A DNA stretch of 55,844 nucleotides, from assembly GCA_040880805.1 (NCBI GenBank), contig JBBDHW010000056.1:1-55844 (forward strand), in the 5' to 3' direction. Source of the stretch: Acidimicrobiia bacterium (GTDB lineage Bacteria > Actinomycetota > Acidimicrobiia > IMCC26256 > DASPTH01). Position 1 is the stretch's first letter, and each line of letters begins with the position of its first letter. The notes beneath the pieces were generated by a model. That model saw only the letters and a list, made by a program, of their open reading frames with translations. It was not told where the DNA came from and searched no databases. Made by a program: the position numbers and the translations under genes. Shown in pieces: positions 1 to 11,743 of the stretch.

Positions 1-3835
<3,835 letters not shown>

Positions 3836-3983
3836 TCCTTCGTTGAGGAGGCGCGCGCGGACCAGGAGAACGAGGTCAGCGTGGGCACGGCCGGGCAGAC
3901 ACGACTGAGTGCATGTTAGCGCGCTACCGCAGGCGCTGCAAGGACGCCAAAAAGCAGACCCCGAGGGGCCTGGCCTGCGGGAA

Positions 3984-4013
3984 AGAATACGCCACGACCC
4001 CCCCGCGGGTCAA
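3984..4013 (-). promoter_or_regulatory. rpoBC promoter (housekeeping sigma type)
   Basis: On the minus strand a -35 box TTGACC (4013-4008) is followed by an 18-base spacer and a -10 box TATTCT (3989-3984), close to the consensus for the primary sigma factor. Transcription would start near 3977, giving rpoB a leader of about 140 bases. The position between the inserted kelch gene and rpoB explains how rpoBC can be expressed although it is separated from the ribosomal protein genes. Apart from this promoter I see no gene in 3836-4217. Confidence 0.75.
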
Positions 4014-4217
4014 GGTTTGAGGTGTCCTCACTCCTCATCTCCGCGGGCCGCGGGTGGCCCGATGCCCGGCTGTTCTCGTCAGCGCCCTACCTCGGCCGAG
4101 CCCCTGCCGGTCCTCCTCCGTCGGACCGGGCTCTCCGAGCCGGGTCTCGACCGACGCCCGCAGCCGCCTCGAACAGGGGCATCGGCCCCACCCGCTCGGC
4201 TCTCCTTCTGTGTTTGG

Positions 4218-5570
4218 CTACTTGGGAGGCGCGTATTCGAAGACTCCGCTCGTTGCGATCTGTTCCCTCGGGGGATCGGGACGGCTATCAGGTAGGCCGT
4301 GGGAGAGGTCGGGAAGCTCCACAATTAGGAGCGGTTCGCCGTACCCGACGATCGTCGAACCTGACCACACAGCCATGCGAGTGACGGGTGGGAGGTCGGT
4401 GAGCGTGCGCCAGGTGTCGGTTGACGGGGCGTAGGCCACTGCGCTCGCACCGATCTCCTCTGTCGGGAGGAACACCAGTTCCTTCCCGGTCCAGACGCGG
4501 CTACCCATCGGCGGTATCGGCGGGAAGCTATTGGCGCCGGGAGGAACCGAGGGTGCACGCCAGTGCCCTGTTTGCAGGTCGTACAAGTGCATGTTCGTCG
4601 TTGCGACGGCATCAGACACGAGGACCGAGTTATTGAGGCACGCGAGACTCGGAGGTGCACTGTCGTCGAAAAGGTCATCGGTCAGCGCTTCGCCGGTTGT
4701 CCATTCCTTAGCCGCCCTCAAATCGAGCACGGCGATACGCGGAAGGACGAAACCATCATCTGGTCCGAAGCTGAGGCTCTCGCCCGGCTTCTGGGCCGTT
4801 GAGGGGTCGTCTGCTTGAACCGCGCCGTGGTATTGGTACTGCGAATTGAGGACGACGAGATTGTCCCCGGCGAGGCATTGAGCGTCGGAGCGAACACCAG
4901 GCGCTGGGAGTTGTGTCCAAGTGTCCGAGCCGGAGCTATAGGTCCAATACTCCTCTGCGCCGAGGGCGCCCAGCGCGAACACCGCGTTGCCATCCGGTGC
5001 GAGGCCAAGCGCCTGTGTCCGTCGGTAGTCGCCGGGCCACCACGAGCGATAGCGGTCTTGGAGTCGGGCGGGCACGGCGACGCTGCGCCAGTCGTCGCTG
5101 CTCAGGTCGAACAACGCCGCTCGATACGTGCCGGGCTTGCATCCCCCCGTCTCCCCGCCCTCCGGCTGGAGAATCTCGTCGCAGGCTGGGCCCACAACCA
5201 GCATTTGGTTGCCCACGCGGATCGCGTCCGGCTCGAAGAGTGGCCCAAGACCGGAATCAGGCAGCATCTGCACGTCGCCTGAGCCAGGCGTCAACACCGC
5301 AGCGTCGCTCAACAACGAGACGTCGGTTGTGTCGGCGGCCTGGCCGCCGAAGACGAAGACACCCTTCCCAGTCCAGGCAACGGCCGGATAGAACCGTCCG
5401 GCAAAGTCCGGCGTTGGTGTGAGGCCGTCGGCCGCGCGGACACTCTGGGTGCCATCCCCCGTCCGATCCCGCTGCACAATCGCAAGCGCCGACGCAGCGA
5501 TCACGAGGACGATGGCGGCTGCGATGCCCAGTCTGGCCCAGGTCGAGCGCCGCTCGGGACGAAAGGACAT
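4218..5570 (-). CDS. membrane-anchored kelch/beta-propeller-like protein
   Basis: A 450-residue protein of unknown function. The chosen ATG at 5570 has a strong ribosome binding site (GGAGG, six bases upstream); a longer reading would run into the neighbouring gene. After a short basic stretch there is one membrane segment (about residues 13-33, LGIAAAIVLVIAASALAIV), then an extracytoplasmic domain with recurring short motifs such as GKGVFVFGGQ, YSSGSDTWTQLPAPG, LYDLQTGHWRAP and YAPSTDTWRTLTDLPP. These are typical of kelch-type propeller blades. It starts 67 bases after the AbiEii-like gene and may be cotranscribed with it. By eye it is less GC-biased than the flanking ribosomal genes, consistent with acquisition. 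A role in binding at the cell surface is possible but not shown. Confidence 0.75.
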   Translation of the reverse strand: MSFRPERRSTWARLGIAAAIVLVIAASALAIVQRDRTGDGTQSVRAADGLTPTPDFAGRFYPAVAWTGKGVFVFGGQAADTTDVSLLSDAAVLTPGSGDVQMLPDSGLGPLFEPDAIRVGNQMLVVGPACDEILQPEGGETGGCKPGTYRAALFDLSSDDWRSVAVPARLQDRYRSWWPGDYRRTQALGLAPDGNAVFALGALGAEEYWTYSSGSDTWTQLPAPGVRSDAQCLAGDNLVVLNSQYQYHGAVQADDPSTAQKPGESLSFGPDDGFVLPRIAVLDLRAAKEWTTGEALTDDLFDDSAPPSLACLNNSVLVSDAVATTNMHLYDLQTGHWRAPSVPPGANSFPPIPPMGSRVWTGKELVFLPTEEIGASAVAYAPSTDTWRTLTDLPPVTRMAVWSGSTIVGYGEPLLIVELPDLSHGLPDSRPDPPREQIATSGVFEYAPPK

Positions 5571-5637
5571 CGTCAACCTCCTGCCGCTTCGCGGCGAGGT
5601 ACGTGAACTCGACGAGGGTACCGACAGGCGGCGCTTT

Positions 5638-6549
5638 CTACGGCCCGGGAACGACTCCCTGAGCAACGAGTTCGTCATACAACGCGGTGATCGTTCCCAT
5701 CGCGTGGCGTTTCAACGCTGGGTTCGTCCCATCTCCGAGGAAGTCAGCGTAGGCCTGCGGCCCAATCGATTCGATGTTGTGAAATTGATCGCGGGCGAGG
5801 CGGGTGAGCTGTGCTCGGACGTCCTCAGCGTTGTCACCACTCAGGAGTGGACTCGCCTTGATCACTTGAGCCGCGCCCGCCGGACCCAACGCGTCCGCTA
5901 GCCACACGATGTCGTACGCGTCCTTGGGCTTGTCTCGGCGCATCATCGCGTCGGTCTTCAGGCACACCCACGACGCGACTCCGGCGATCGGGAACTCGTA
6001 GGACAGCAGTCCCCGGCTGGTCTCGACTCGCCGCTCGACCGTAATGGTGTCCTCAAGCACAAGATGCCCGTAACCGACTGCGAGAGCTGTGATCTCACCG
6101 CTGCGACCGATGTTCGCCTCCGCAGGCGTACCCGCGGCTGGGTCCTCCGCCTTTCCGGACCGTTGCCGCACCGGGCACAGGAACTCCACCTGGACCCTGA
6201 TCTCGCGGTGTCGCCCCACCCACCGCCACTTGATGTCACGTCCGTTCTGCCGATCAGGACGAAGACCGAGTCGCCGAAGACCGTCGACGATCGCTTGGTA
6301 GTAGTCCGCCGTTTCGCCGTCCATCAGATGCAGCGAGAGATGCAAGTCGAGATCACCGGTTCCCGCGTGGCGCTCGATGCCACGAGGTGGTTCCGGCACG
6401 AGGAGGCTTGGCACCGCGCCGCCCACGATTGCCAGGTGCTTTCCGCCAAACGCGCTGCCGAACGAGCGCAGCACGTCGGCTGCGATTCCGAGGAGCCGCT
6501 CTGTCGTTGCATCGTCGTAGTCGTGGATGTCGGCTCTGTCACCAAGCAT
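5638..6549 (-). CDS. AbiEii-like nucleotidyltransferase (candidate type IV toxin)
   Basis: A 303-residue protein with the layout of AbiEii/AbiGii-type nucleotidyltransferases, the toxin half of type IV toxin-antitoxin systems. Visible motifs in order: GGAVPS at 43-48, the metal-binding pair in TGDLDLHL (Asp66 and Asp68), a later acidic strand VQVEFL, and the family block KTDAMMRRDKPKDAYDIVWL. The start is the ATG at 6549, which lies inside the end of the upstream regulator gene; the two overlap by 11 bases, so translation is probably coupled. By homology it would transfer nucleotides to RNA or another acceptor; the target cannot be read from sequence. Family assignment is fairly sure, toxicity is inference. 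Confidence 0.75.
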   Translation of the reverse strand: MLGDRADIHDYDDATTERLLGIAADVLRSFGSAFGGKHLAIVGGAVPSLLVPEPPRGIERHAGTGDLDLHLSLHLMDGETADYYQAIVDGLRRLGLRPDRQNGRDIKWRWVGRHREIRVQVEFLCPVRQRSGKAEDPAAGTPAEANIGRSGEITALAVGYGHLVLEDTITVERRVETSRGLLSYEFPIAGVASWVCLKTDAMMRRDKPKDAYDIVWLADALGPAGAAQVIKASPLLSGDNAEDVRAQLTRLARDQFHNIESIGPQAYADFLGDGTNPALKRHAMGTITALYDELVAQGVVPGP

Positions 6550-7585
6550 GGCTGATTGCCCCCCACACCTGCGCGGCGAATTCGGAGCCTCGTTGCTCGG
6601 TGTGAAGGTCACACCAGACGCGCACGGGGTGTGCAACCTTGGCGCTCCACTCATCGAGCGTTGCAAGCTCAGCTCGATGCACTCCGACGCGCCAGGCATC
6701 AACCGCGACGCCAACATTGGCGTCTGCCTTCGGCACTTCGTCGAGATCGAGCGCGTCGGCAATCTGGAGCGCGGACAAGGACGGCCTCGCATTGACCCAA
6801 CACCGAACTGCTGACGGCGAAGCCGTACCCAACACGCCGAGGAAGGTCGCGCCGGTCCGGCCGGTAATCGCGACCTCGAACTCAGCGGCGTCGGCTCTCG
6901 CCGAGAGCCGTGCCGCGACATCTAGATGGTTGCGCCCCCAGAGATATCCCCAGACGACCTCACGTCGACCCCACGGAGTGCGCTGTGCGAGGTGCTCGGC
7001 GAGCTGGACTGGGTCGACCACCGACACCAGCACTTCTCGACCATGGCGATGCCTAGTCACGAGCCCGTGACCGGCGAGTTGAGAGACCGTGCGAGAAGCG
7101 CTCGACAGGCTGACCCCCGCACCTTCGGCAATTCCACCGATCGTGAGTTGGACACCTCCGGAGGCAACGATAAGAAGCTCCTGCGCGACGAGTGCGTGGC
7201 TCTTCTGAAGCGGCACCGCCGTCGTGCGACGCTGAGTAGTCGTTCCGAACCGACGTGCACGGACACGAAGCCTTGGCCACTCGATCTCGGCGACTCCCGA
7301 TGCATCGATGAACGAAGCTGCGCCGTCGCGCAACCTGCCCCGCCACTCGACCGGTACGGCGCCAGCGACAAGGACCACCCGGCCGGCGCCTTGCTGCCTC
7401 GCGATTTCATCGAGCAGCGACTCGACGGTCGACGAGCGAACAGGGTCGACGATCCGCACATCGAGAGTGATGCCGTCGTCATATGAGAGCAAGTTCTCCC
7501 GACCTCGATGAACTACGAGATCACCGATCTCCTCGGGTTCTCCCGCGATCCACGGCAGGTTCAGGGTCAGCTTGGGGCCCGGCAC
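6539..7585 (-). CDS. AbiEi-like winged-helix regulator (candidate type IV antitoxin)
   Basis: A 348-residue DNA-binding protein. The middle (about residues 145-190) is a winged helix-turn-helix, including GGIAEGAGVSLSSASRTVSQ followed by a basic wing. The N-terminal part contains a GVAEIEWPRLRVRARR segment resembling AbiEi-like proteins, and the C-terminal part is a domain I do not recognise. It overlaps the nucleotidyltransferase gene by 11 bases, the usual antitoxin-then-toxin order of AbiE modules. The start is a GTG at 7585 placed exactly six bases after a TAGACT -10 box, so the message is probably leaderless. AbiEi proteins repress their own promoters by binding inverted repeats, and a long inverted repeat overlaps this promoter. 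Antitoxin function is inferred. Confidence 0.6.
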   Translation of the reverse strand: MPGPKLTLNLPWIAGEPEEIGDLVVHRGRENLLSYDDGITLDVRIVDPVRSSTVESLLDEIARQQGAGRVVLVAGAVPVEWRGRLRDGAASFIDASGVAEIEWPRLRVRARRFGTTTQRRTTAVPLQKSHALVAQELLIVASGGVQLTIGGIAEGAGVSLSSASRTVSQLAGHGLVTRHRHGREVLVSVVDPVQLAEHLAQRTPWGRREVVWGYLWGRNHLDVAARLSARADAAEFEVAITGRTGATFLGVLGTASPSAVRCWVNARPSLSALQIADALDLDEVPKADANVGVAVDAWRVGVHRAELATLDEWSAKVAHPVRVWCDLHTEQRGSEFAAQVWGAISHAW

Positions 7586-7591
7586 GCTTGC

Positions 7592-7621
7592 AGTCTAGTC
7601 AATCCCGTCACTAAACAGCAA
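7592..7621 (-). promoter_or_regulatory. leaderless promoter of the AbiE-like operon
   Basis: Minus-strand -35 TTGCTG (7621-7616), 18-base spacer, -10 TAGACT (7597-7592), then six bases to the GTG start at 7585. Transcription would begin at or next to the start codon. The -35 box lies inside the left arm of the inverted repeat at 7608-7670. Confidence 0.5.
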
Positions 7622-7670
7622 GTGTGGGGCCAGAAGACGGCCTAAGTCCCGCTCACTTGCTGTCTAATGA
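7608..7670. repeat. long inverted repeat, candidate AbiEi operator
   Basis: Two 17-base arms (7608-7624 and 7654-7670) are inverted copies with two mismatches; on the minus strand the upstream arm reads TCATTAGACAGCAAGTG. They are separated by 29 bases containing a second small GGCC inverted pair. The repeat sits 23-85 bases upstream of the AbiEi-like start and covers its -35 box. That suits an autorepression site better than a terminator, because no T-run follows. Confidence 0.55.
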
Positions 7671-7921
7671 CTCCAAGAGTAAAAGCGCAAGTCTTTACCC
7701 ATGCGGTCAGCGACGCAGGAAACCGCACAGCGTCGAGCGTGCGAGCAGGTTGGTCGGTTCCCGATGGTTGCGCCCGTCGGCCGAGACCCGGCTCGAAGAG
7801 CCGACTTTTCGCCGTCAGGCGGAAAGTCGCAGGGGCTCGGACGAGGCCGGGCGCTGTCGGGAACCGCGAGCCGGCTGCTCGCACGCGGCCCGCTCGTGGT
7901 TCGAGTAAGGACTCGCTCCGA
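7671..7921. other. non-coding interval after rplL with two hairpins
   Basis: I see no gene here. Downstream of rplL on the minus strand there is a stem formed by 7803-7813 and 7818-7828 (11 pairs with one mismatch, four-base loop). Beside it is a small stem of 7790-7794 with 7798-7802. No T-rich tract follows, so these are at best weak terminators or 3'-end stabilisers. A CGAGCC-rich stretch near 7870-7890 resembles part of the dispersed palindromic element but is not a full copy. Confidence 0.4.
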
Positions 7922-8311
7922 CTACTTGACCTCGACCTGGGCGCCGGCTTCTTCGAGTTTGGCCTTGGCCTTCTCGGCGTCTTCCTTGGCGACCTTCTCG
8001 AGGACGGGCTTCGGCGCGCTGTCGACGAGGTCCTTGGCCTCCTTGAGGCCGAGGCCCGACACGAGCGTGCGGACCTCTTTGATGACCTGGATCTTCTTGT
8101 CGCCCGCCGCGAGCAGGATGACGTCGAACTCGTCCTGCTCCTCCGCAGCCGCGGCCTCGCCGGCGCCGGCACCGGCAACCGCGGCAACCGCCACGGGCGC
8201 GGCGGCGGTGACGCCGAACTCCTCTTCGAACGCCCTGAGGAAGCCGTTCAACTCGAGCACCGTCATGTTCTTGAAGACGTCGAGCAGCTCTTCGGTTGTC
8301 ATGGTGGCCAT
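7922..8311 (-). CDS. rplL: 50S ribosomal protein L7/L12
   Basis: Stalk protein of the large ribosomal subunit, 129 residues. It has an N-terminal dimerisation region ([20 protein letters not shown]), an Ala/Gly-rich hinge at about residues 38-58 and a C-terminal factor-binding domain with [10 protein letters not shown] and [20 protein letters not shown]. The ATG at 8311 (MATMTTEE) is chosen because AGGAGA lies nine bases upstream; ATG 8302 is the alternative. It follows rplJ after 16 bases, the universal rplJL pair, and is presumably translated in excess so that several L7/L12 dimers load on each L10. Confidence 0.97.
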   Translation of the reverse strand: MATMTTEELLDVFKNMTVLELNGFLRAFEEEFGVTAAAPVAVAAVAGAGAGEAAAAEEQDEFDVILLAAGDKKIQVIKEVRTLVSGLGLKEAKDLVDSAPKPVLEKVAKEDAEKAKAKLEEAGAQVEVK

Positions 8312-8327
8312 GTCGCTGGTTCTCCTG

Positions 8328-8936
8328 TTACTCGGACTCTGTCGGTTCGGGTTCGGGTTCAAACGTTTCGGCTTCGGCTGCGGGCACTTCGGCTTCCACC
8401 GGCACTTCCTCGGCGGGAACACCCCCGCGCTGATCGATGAGAGCCTTCACCCCGTAGGCGAAGTTCCTCGTGAACGCCTGGAAGAGGCCCGCGGCCTTGA
8501 CGAGCGGCGCCTGGAACACGCCGGCGACCTGGGCGAGGAGCACGTCGCGGGACGGCAGCTCGGCGAGCGCCTCGATCTCGACCGGCGTGATGATGCGCGG
8601 TCCGAGGAGCCCGCCCTTCACAACGAGCGCGGGGTTCGTGCGCCCGAAGTCGCGGAGGGCCTTGGCCGCACCGGCCGCGTCGCCGCGAACGAACGCGATC
8701 GCGACCGGGCCCTCGAACAGCGACGCGACATCGTCGAGACCGGCCTCGGCGACGGCGAGGCGTGCGAGCGTGTTCTTGAAAACCTTGTACTCAGTACCCG
8801 AGACGCGGAGCGTTGCGCGCAGTTCGGCGAGCTCGGGAACGGTGAGGCCGCGGTACTCGGTGAGGACGGCCGCGTCAGCTTCCGCGAGCTTCGTGCGGAT
8901 CTCCTCGACGACCGCGACCTTCTCGGGTCTTGCCAC
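8328..8936 (-). CDS. rplJ: 50S ribosomal protein L10
   Basis: Base of the ribosomal stalk, 202 residues, longer than the usual 170-180 because of an acidic Glu/Pro tail (about residues 175-202, ending [10 protein letters not shown]). Family motifs are [28 protein letters not shown] and [16 protein letters not shown]. The start is a GTG at 8936 with AGGAG eight bases upstream. A 186-base leader with hairpins separates it from rplA and probably carries the autoregulatory L10 site. Confidence 0.97.
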   Translation of the reverse strand: MARPEKVAVVEEIRTKLAEADAAVLTEYRGLTVPELAELRATLRVSGTEYKVFKNTLARLAVAEAGLDDVASLFEGPVAIAFVRGDAAGAAKALRDFGRTNPALVVKGGLLGPRIITPVEIEALAELPSRDVLLAQVAGVFQAPLVKAAGLFQAFTRNFAYGVKALIDQRGGVPAEEVPVEAEVPAAEAETFEPEPEPTESE

Positions 8937-9122
8937 CTGTGCTGCTCCTACACCATCGGTCGCTCGACGAAAAACGGGACGCCGCAGGTTCGCGAAACGT
9001 CCCGTGGAACAGGGCGCCTCGTCCGGCGGATCCCAATCCTGGTGGGACCGGGATCCATTACCTCGAGAGAGACCGGAGGTCTGTGGCGGATTCAGTTGTG
9101 GGGCGACACCTTAGCGCGCGGG
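8937..9122 (-). promoter_or_regulatory. rplJL leader, candidate L10-binding leader
   Basis: The 186-base gap between rplA and rplJ is rich in structure on the minus strand. A stem of GGATCCC with GGGATCC lies around 9035-9060. A short CACAGACCTCCGGTC segment precedes it, and a terminator-like hairpin lies near rplJ (listed separately). L10 leaders, in which the L10-L7/L12 complex represses rplJL, are established in many bacteria. Assigning this one is inference from position and structure. Confidence 0.45.
8970..9003 (-). terminator. terminator-like hairpin (possible attenuator) ahead of rplJ
   Basis: GGGACG (9003-8998) pairs with CGTCCC (8981-8976) on the minus strand, with a possible inner CGC/GCG pairing. 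It is followed at once by G and five T (8974-8970). It lies inside the rplJ leader, about 30 bases before the start codon, so it would act as an attenuator rather than an end-of-operon terminator. Confidence 0.45.
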
Positions 9123-9839
9123 TCAACCCGAGGACTTGGCGAGCTCGTCGCGGGCGACCGACGGGTCGACCCGCACACCCGGGCCCATGCTCGACGACAG
9201 CGCGACACCCTTCAGGTAACGGCCCTTCGCCGACGCGGGCTTGGCGCGGAGCACCTCGTCGAGCACTGCCTGGTAGTTGCTCATGAGATCGTCGGCGTCG
9301 AAGCTCGCCTTGCCGATCGGCACGTGCACGTTCCCGTAGCGATCGGTGCGGTACTCGACCTTGCCGGCCTTGAACTCGCCGACGGTCTTGCCCACCTCGC
9401 TCGTGACGGTGCCGGCCTTGGGGTTCGGCATGAGGTTGCGAGGCCCGAGCGTGCGGCCGAGCTTGCCGACCTTCGGCATCATGTCGGGAGTGGCGATCGC
9501 AACGTCGAAGTCGAGGAAGCCTTTTTCGATCTGCGAGACGAGGTCGTCGCTCCCGACGACGTCGGCACCCGCCTCCTCGGCCTCGCGTGCGGCATCGCCC
9601 TCCGCGAAGACCGCCACGCGCACGTCCTTGCCGGTGCCCTTGGGCAGCGACACGGTGCCGCGGATCATCTGGTCGGCTTTGCGGGGATCCACGCCGAGCC
9701 GGAACGCGGCCTCGACGGTCTCGTCGAAGTTGCGCGTGGCGAGCGACTTCACGAGATCGACTGCCTCGGTGGGCGGGTAGACGCGCTCACGATCGAATTG
9801 CAGGGCCGCGTCGGTGAACTTCTTGCCGTGCTTGCTCAT
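9123..9839 (-). CDS. rplA: 50S ribosomal protein L1
   Basis: L1 stalk protein, 238 residues, usual length. Signatures are [20 protein letters not shown], the L1 block [20 protein letters not shown] and [16 protein letters not shown]. Its ATG at 9839 overlaps the TGA of rplK in an ATGA arrangement, so the L11-L1 pair is translationally coupled. In many bacteria L1 represses its own messenger; no leader element specific to rplK was identified here. Confidence 0.98.
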   Translation of the reverse strand: MSKHGKKFTDAALQFDRERVYPPTEAVDLVKSLATRNFDETVEAAFRLGVDPRKADQMIRGTVSLPKGTGKDVRVAVFAEGDAAREAEEAGADVVGSDDLVSQIEKGFLDFDVAIATPDMMPKVGKLGRTLGPRNLMPNPKAGTVTSEVGKTVGEFKAGKVEYRTDRYGNVHVPIGKASFDADDLMSNYQAVLDEVLRAKPASAKGRYLKGVALSSSMGPGVRVDPSVARDELAKSSG

Positions 9840-10285
9840 TCCTCAGCCTTCACTTGCTCGTCGCCGATTTCGATTCCCATGGAACGCGCGGTGCCGGCGA
9901 CCTGCGCCATCGCACCCTCGAGGTCGATGGCGTTGAGGTCGGGCATCTTGGTCTCGGCGATCTGGCGCACCTGAGCGTGCGTGACACGCCCGACCTTCTC
10001 CGTGCGCGGGTTCTGCGCGCCCTTCTCGACACCCGCGGCCTGGCGGAGCAGGAACGGCGTGGGCGGCGTCTTGGTGATGAACGTGAACGACCGGTCTTCG
10101 TAGATCGAGATCTCGGCGGGGATCACGAGCCCGCGCTGGCTCTCGGTGACCGCGTTGTAAGCCTTGCAGAAGTCCATGATGTTGATCCCGTGCGGACCGA
10201 GCGCGGTGCCGACGGGCGGCGCGGGCGTTGCCTGCCCGGCCGGGATCTGGATCTTCACGGTCGCAGCGAGTCTCTTCTTTGCCAT
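9836..10285 (-). CDS. rplK: 50S ribosomal protein L11
   Basis: L11 of the GTPase-associated centre, 149 residues. The N-terminal domain contains [20 protein letters not shown] and the C-terminal rRNA-binding domain includes [18 protein letters not shown]. The start is ATG ([11 protein letters not shown]). It follows nusG after 112 bases occupied by a copy of the dispersed palindromic element and overlaps rplA by four bases. Confidence 0.98.
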   Translation of the reverse strand: MAKKRLAATVKIQIPAGQATPAPPVGTALGPHGINIMDFCKAYNAVTESQRGLVIPAEISIYEDRSFTFITKTPPTPFLLRQAAGVEKGAQNPRTEKVGRVTHAQVRQIAETKMPDLNAIDLEGAMAQVAGTARSMGIEIGDEQVKAEE

Positions 10286-10289
10286 CTCT

Positions 10290-10370
10290 ATTCGCTCGCT
10301 CTCTGCGAGCCGGGATACCCGGCTCGCGGTCGTTCGCTCGCTGGCGAGCGTCCTTCGCTCGCTCCGCTCG
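10290..10370 (+). repeat. dispersed intergenic palindromic element, copy A
   Basis: About 80 bases between nusG and rplK. The core 10305-10327 is a palindrome (GAGCCGGGATACCCGGCTC plus two flanking pairs, interrupted only at the central base). It is flanked on the left by ATTCGCTCGCT and on the right by TCGTTCGCTCGCTGGCGAGC and CTTCGCTCGCTCCGCTCG. The same order of blocks recurs at 14293-14379 (inverted), 17741-17830 and 30313-30410, so it is a repeat family and not a single terminator. Confidence 0.8.
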
Positions 10371-10397
10371 TCTCCGGGCGCCGCGTCCGCATCATCT

Positions 10398-11282
10398 CTA
10401 CAGCTTCGCGACTTGGCCGAGCTCGAGCTCGACGGGCGTCTCGCGACCGAAGATGTTCACGAGCACGGTGAGCTTGGACCGGGCGACGTCGATGTCGGAG
10501 ATCGCGCCGTTGAAGTCGGCGAAGGGACCGGTGACGACGCGCACCTGTTCGCCCACCTCGAACTCGAGGCGCGGGCGCACCTTGCGCTCCTGCCCGGGTT
10601 CTTCCTTGCCGACACCGAGGATCGACTCGACCTCTTTCCGCGACAGCGGAGTGGGGCGTGACGCGTTGCCGACGAAGGCGGTGACACCCGGCGTGTTGCG
10701 CACGACGTACCAGGAGTCGTCGTCGAGCGCCATGCGCACGAGCAGGTAACCGGGAAATACCTTCTTCTGCACGACGACCTTGCGGCCGCCCTTGAACTCG
10801 ATGACGTCTTCCATCGGGATAGCGACTTCGTAGATCTGTTCCTCGACGTTCATCGACTTCACGCGGCTCGCGAGGTTCTGCTTGACCTTGTTCTCGTAGC
10901 CCGCGTACGTGTGCACGACGAACCAGTCGCCGGGTCGGTCGTAAGGGCTGGGCTCGGGTGGCTCGGCGTCGGCGTCGCCTTCGAGCTCTCCGTCGAGTCC
11001 TTCCTCGACGACCTCGAGGAGCTCCGCGCTCGCGAGCTCGAGGGATCCGGCCGGTTCCACGATCTCGACGATCTCGACGATCTCCTCTGCGTCGTCGCCG
11101 GCTTCGGGCCGCGTGGAGAGCGTCGCCCAGTCGGGGAGCGAGGACTCCTGCTCCGTCACGTCGGTCGCATCGCCCGTGGTCGAATCGCCGGGGCGCGCGT
11201 CGTCGGTGGGCGCGTCGACCGATCCGCCGGCGGGAGCGTCGCTCGAGGAGAGATTGTCCGAAGATGTCTCGATGTCGTCCAT
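10398..11282 (-). CDS. nusG: transcription termination/antitermination protein NusG
   Basis: Elongation factor that binds RNA polymerase, 294 residues. Residues 119 onward form the NGN domain ([49 protein letters not shown]). The end is the KOW domain ([20 protein letters not shown]). The first ~115 residues are an acidic low-complexity extension with a small repeat ([12 protein letters not shown]), longer than in most actinobacterial NusG. The ATG at 11282 lies five bases after the secE stop; no clear Shine-Dalgarno is seen, so translation probably couples to secE. A longer reading into secE in another frame is not credible. Confidence 0.95.
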   Translation of the reverse strand: MDDIETSSDNLSSSDAPAGGSVDAPTDDARPGDSTTGDATDVTEQESSLPDWATLSTRPEAGDDAEEIVEIVEIVEPAGSLELASAELLEVVEEGLDGELEGDADAEPPEPSPYDRPGDWFVVHTYAGYENKVKQNLASRVKSMNVEEQIYEVAIPMEDVIEFKGGRKVVVQKKVFPGYLLVRMALDDDSWYVVRNTPGVTAFVGNASRPTPLSRKEVESILGVGKEEPGQERKVRPRLEFEVGEQVRVVTGPFADFNGAISDIDVARSKLTVLVNIFGRETPVELELGQVAKL

Positions 11283-11287
11283 GGCGA

Positions 11288-11569
11288 TCAGTCGAAGAGG
11301 AAGAGCACGAACTTGGACGACACGTAGTCGAACCCGAAGATGAGCGTGGTCATGACGATCACCGCGATGAGCACGACGATCGTGGAGTTGATGACTTCCT
11401 TCCGGGTGGGCCAGGCGACCTTGCGGAGCTCGCCCTTCACCTCCGAGAAGTACTCGCGGGGCCCCACCTTGTCGCGCTGAACCGGCACCGGTTGCGGCCG
11501 GCGCTGCTGTGGCTGGCCCGGTTTGTCCGAGCCTTGCTTCTGCATCAAACGCTTGGTCTGACGATTCAT
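11288..11569 (-). CDS. secE: preprotein translocase subunit SecE
   Basis: Small essential subunit of the SecYEG channel, 93 residues. A basic, Gln/Pro-rich N-terminus is followed by the amphipathic family motif YFSEVKGELRKVAWPTRKEV and one membrane helix (IVVLIAVIVMTTLIFGFDYV). The ATG at 11569 (MNRQTKRLMQ) is chosen; a longer open frame upstream reads through the tRNA-Trp gene and is rejected. It lies 34 bases after tRNA-Trp and five before nusG, the classic trnW-secE-nusG order. Confidence 0.95.
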   Translation of the reverse strand: MNRQTKRLMQKQGSDKPGQPQQRRPQPVPVQRDKVGPREYFSEVKGELRKVAWPTRKEVINSTIVVLIAVIVMTTLIFGFDYVSSKFVLFLFD

Positions 11570-11603
11570 CGACACGGCGCAGCCGTCCTGTTCGTGTTCT
11601 CTG

Positions 11604-11676
11604 CAGGGCAGGAGGGACTCGAACCCGCAACCGCCGGTTTTGGAGACCGGTGCTCTACCAATTGAGCTACTGCCCT
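11604..11676 (-). tRNA. tRNA-Trp (CCA anticodon)
   Basis: A 73-base cloverleaf on the minus strand: acceptor AGGGCAG/CTGCCCT, D-arm GCTCAATTGGTAGAGC, anticodon stem CCGGT/ACCGG with loop CTCCAAA (anticodon CCA), and T-arm GCGGGTTCGAGTCCCTC. The discriminator is G and the 3' CCA is not encoded. It sits just upstream of secE, as in other actinobacteria. Confidence 0.95.
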
Positions 11677-11743
11677 CCGGCCGTTTGGTCGGGCCGAACA
11701 CATTGAGGATAGCAGCGGCGCTCCGAGCCGCCCGAGGCGGCTG

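Noticed and set aside
6550-6921. N-terminal extension of the AbiEii-like gene
   Set aside because: It overlaps the end of the regulator gene in another frame; the family similarity begins at the ATG at 6549.
7608-7670. Inverted repeat as the rplL terminator
   Set aside because: It lies over 250 bases beyond rplL, has a 29-base loop and no T-run, and overlaps the next promoter.
11283-11630. Long N-terminal extension of nusG
   Set aside because: The extension is secE read in the wrong frame; a sensible ATG follows the secE stop by five bases.
11570-11701. N-terminal extension of secE
   Set aside because: The extra codons are the tRNA-Trp gene and its flanks read in frame; the recognisable SecE begins at MNRQ.
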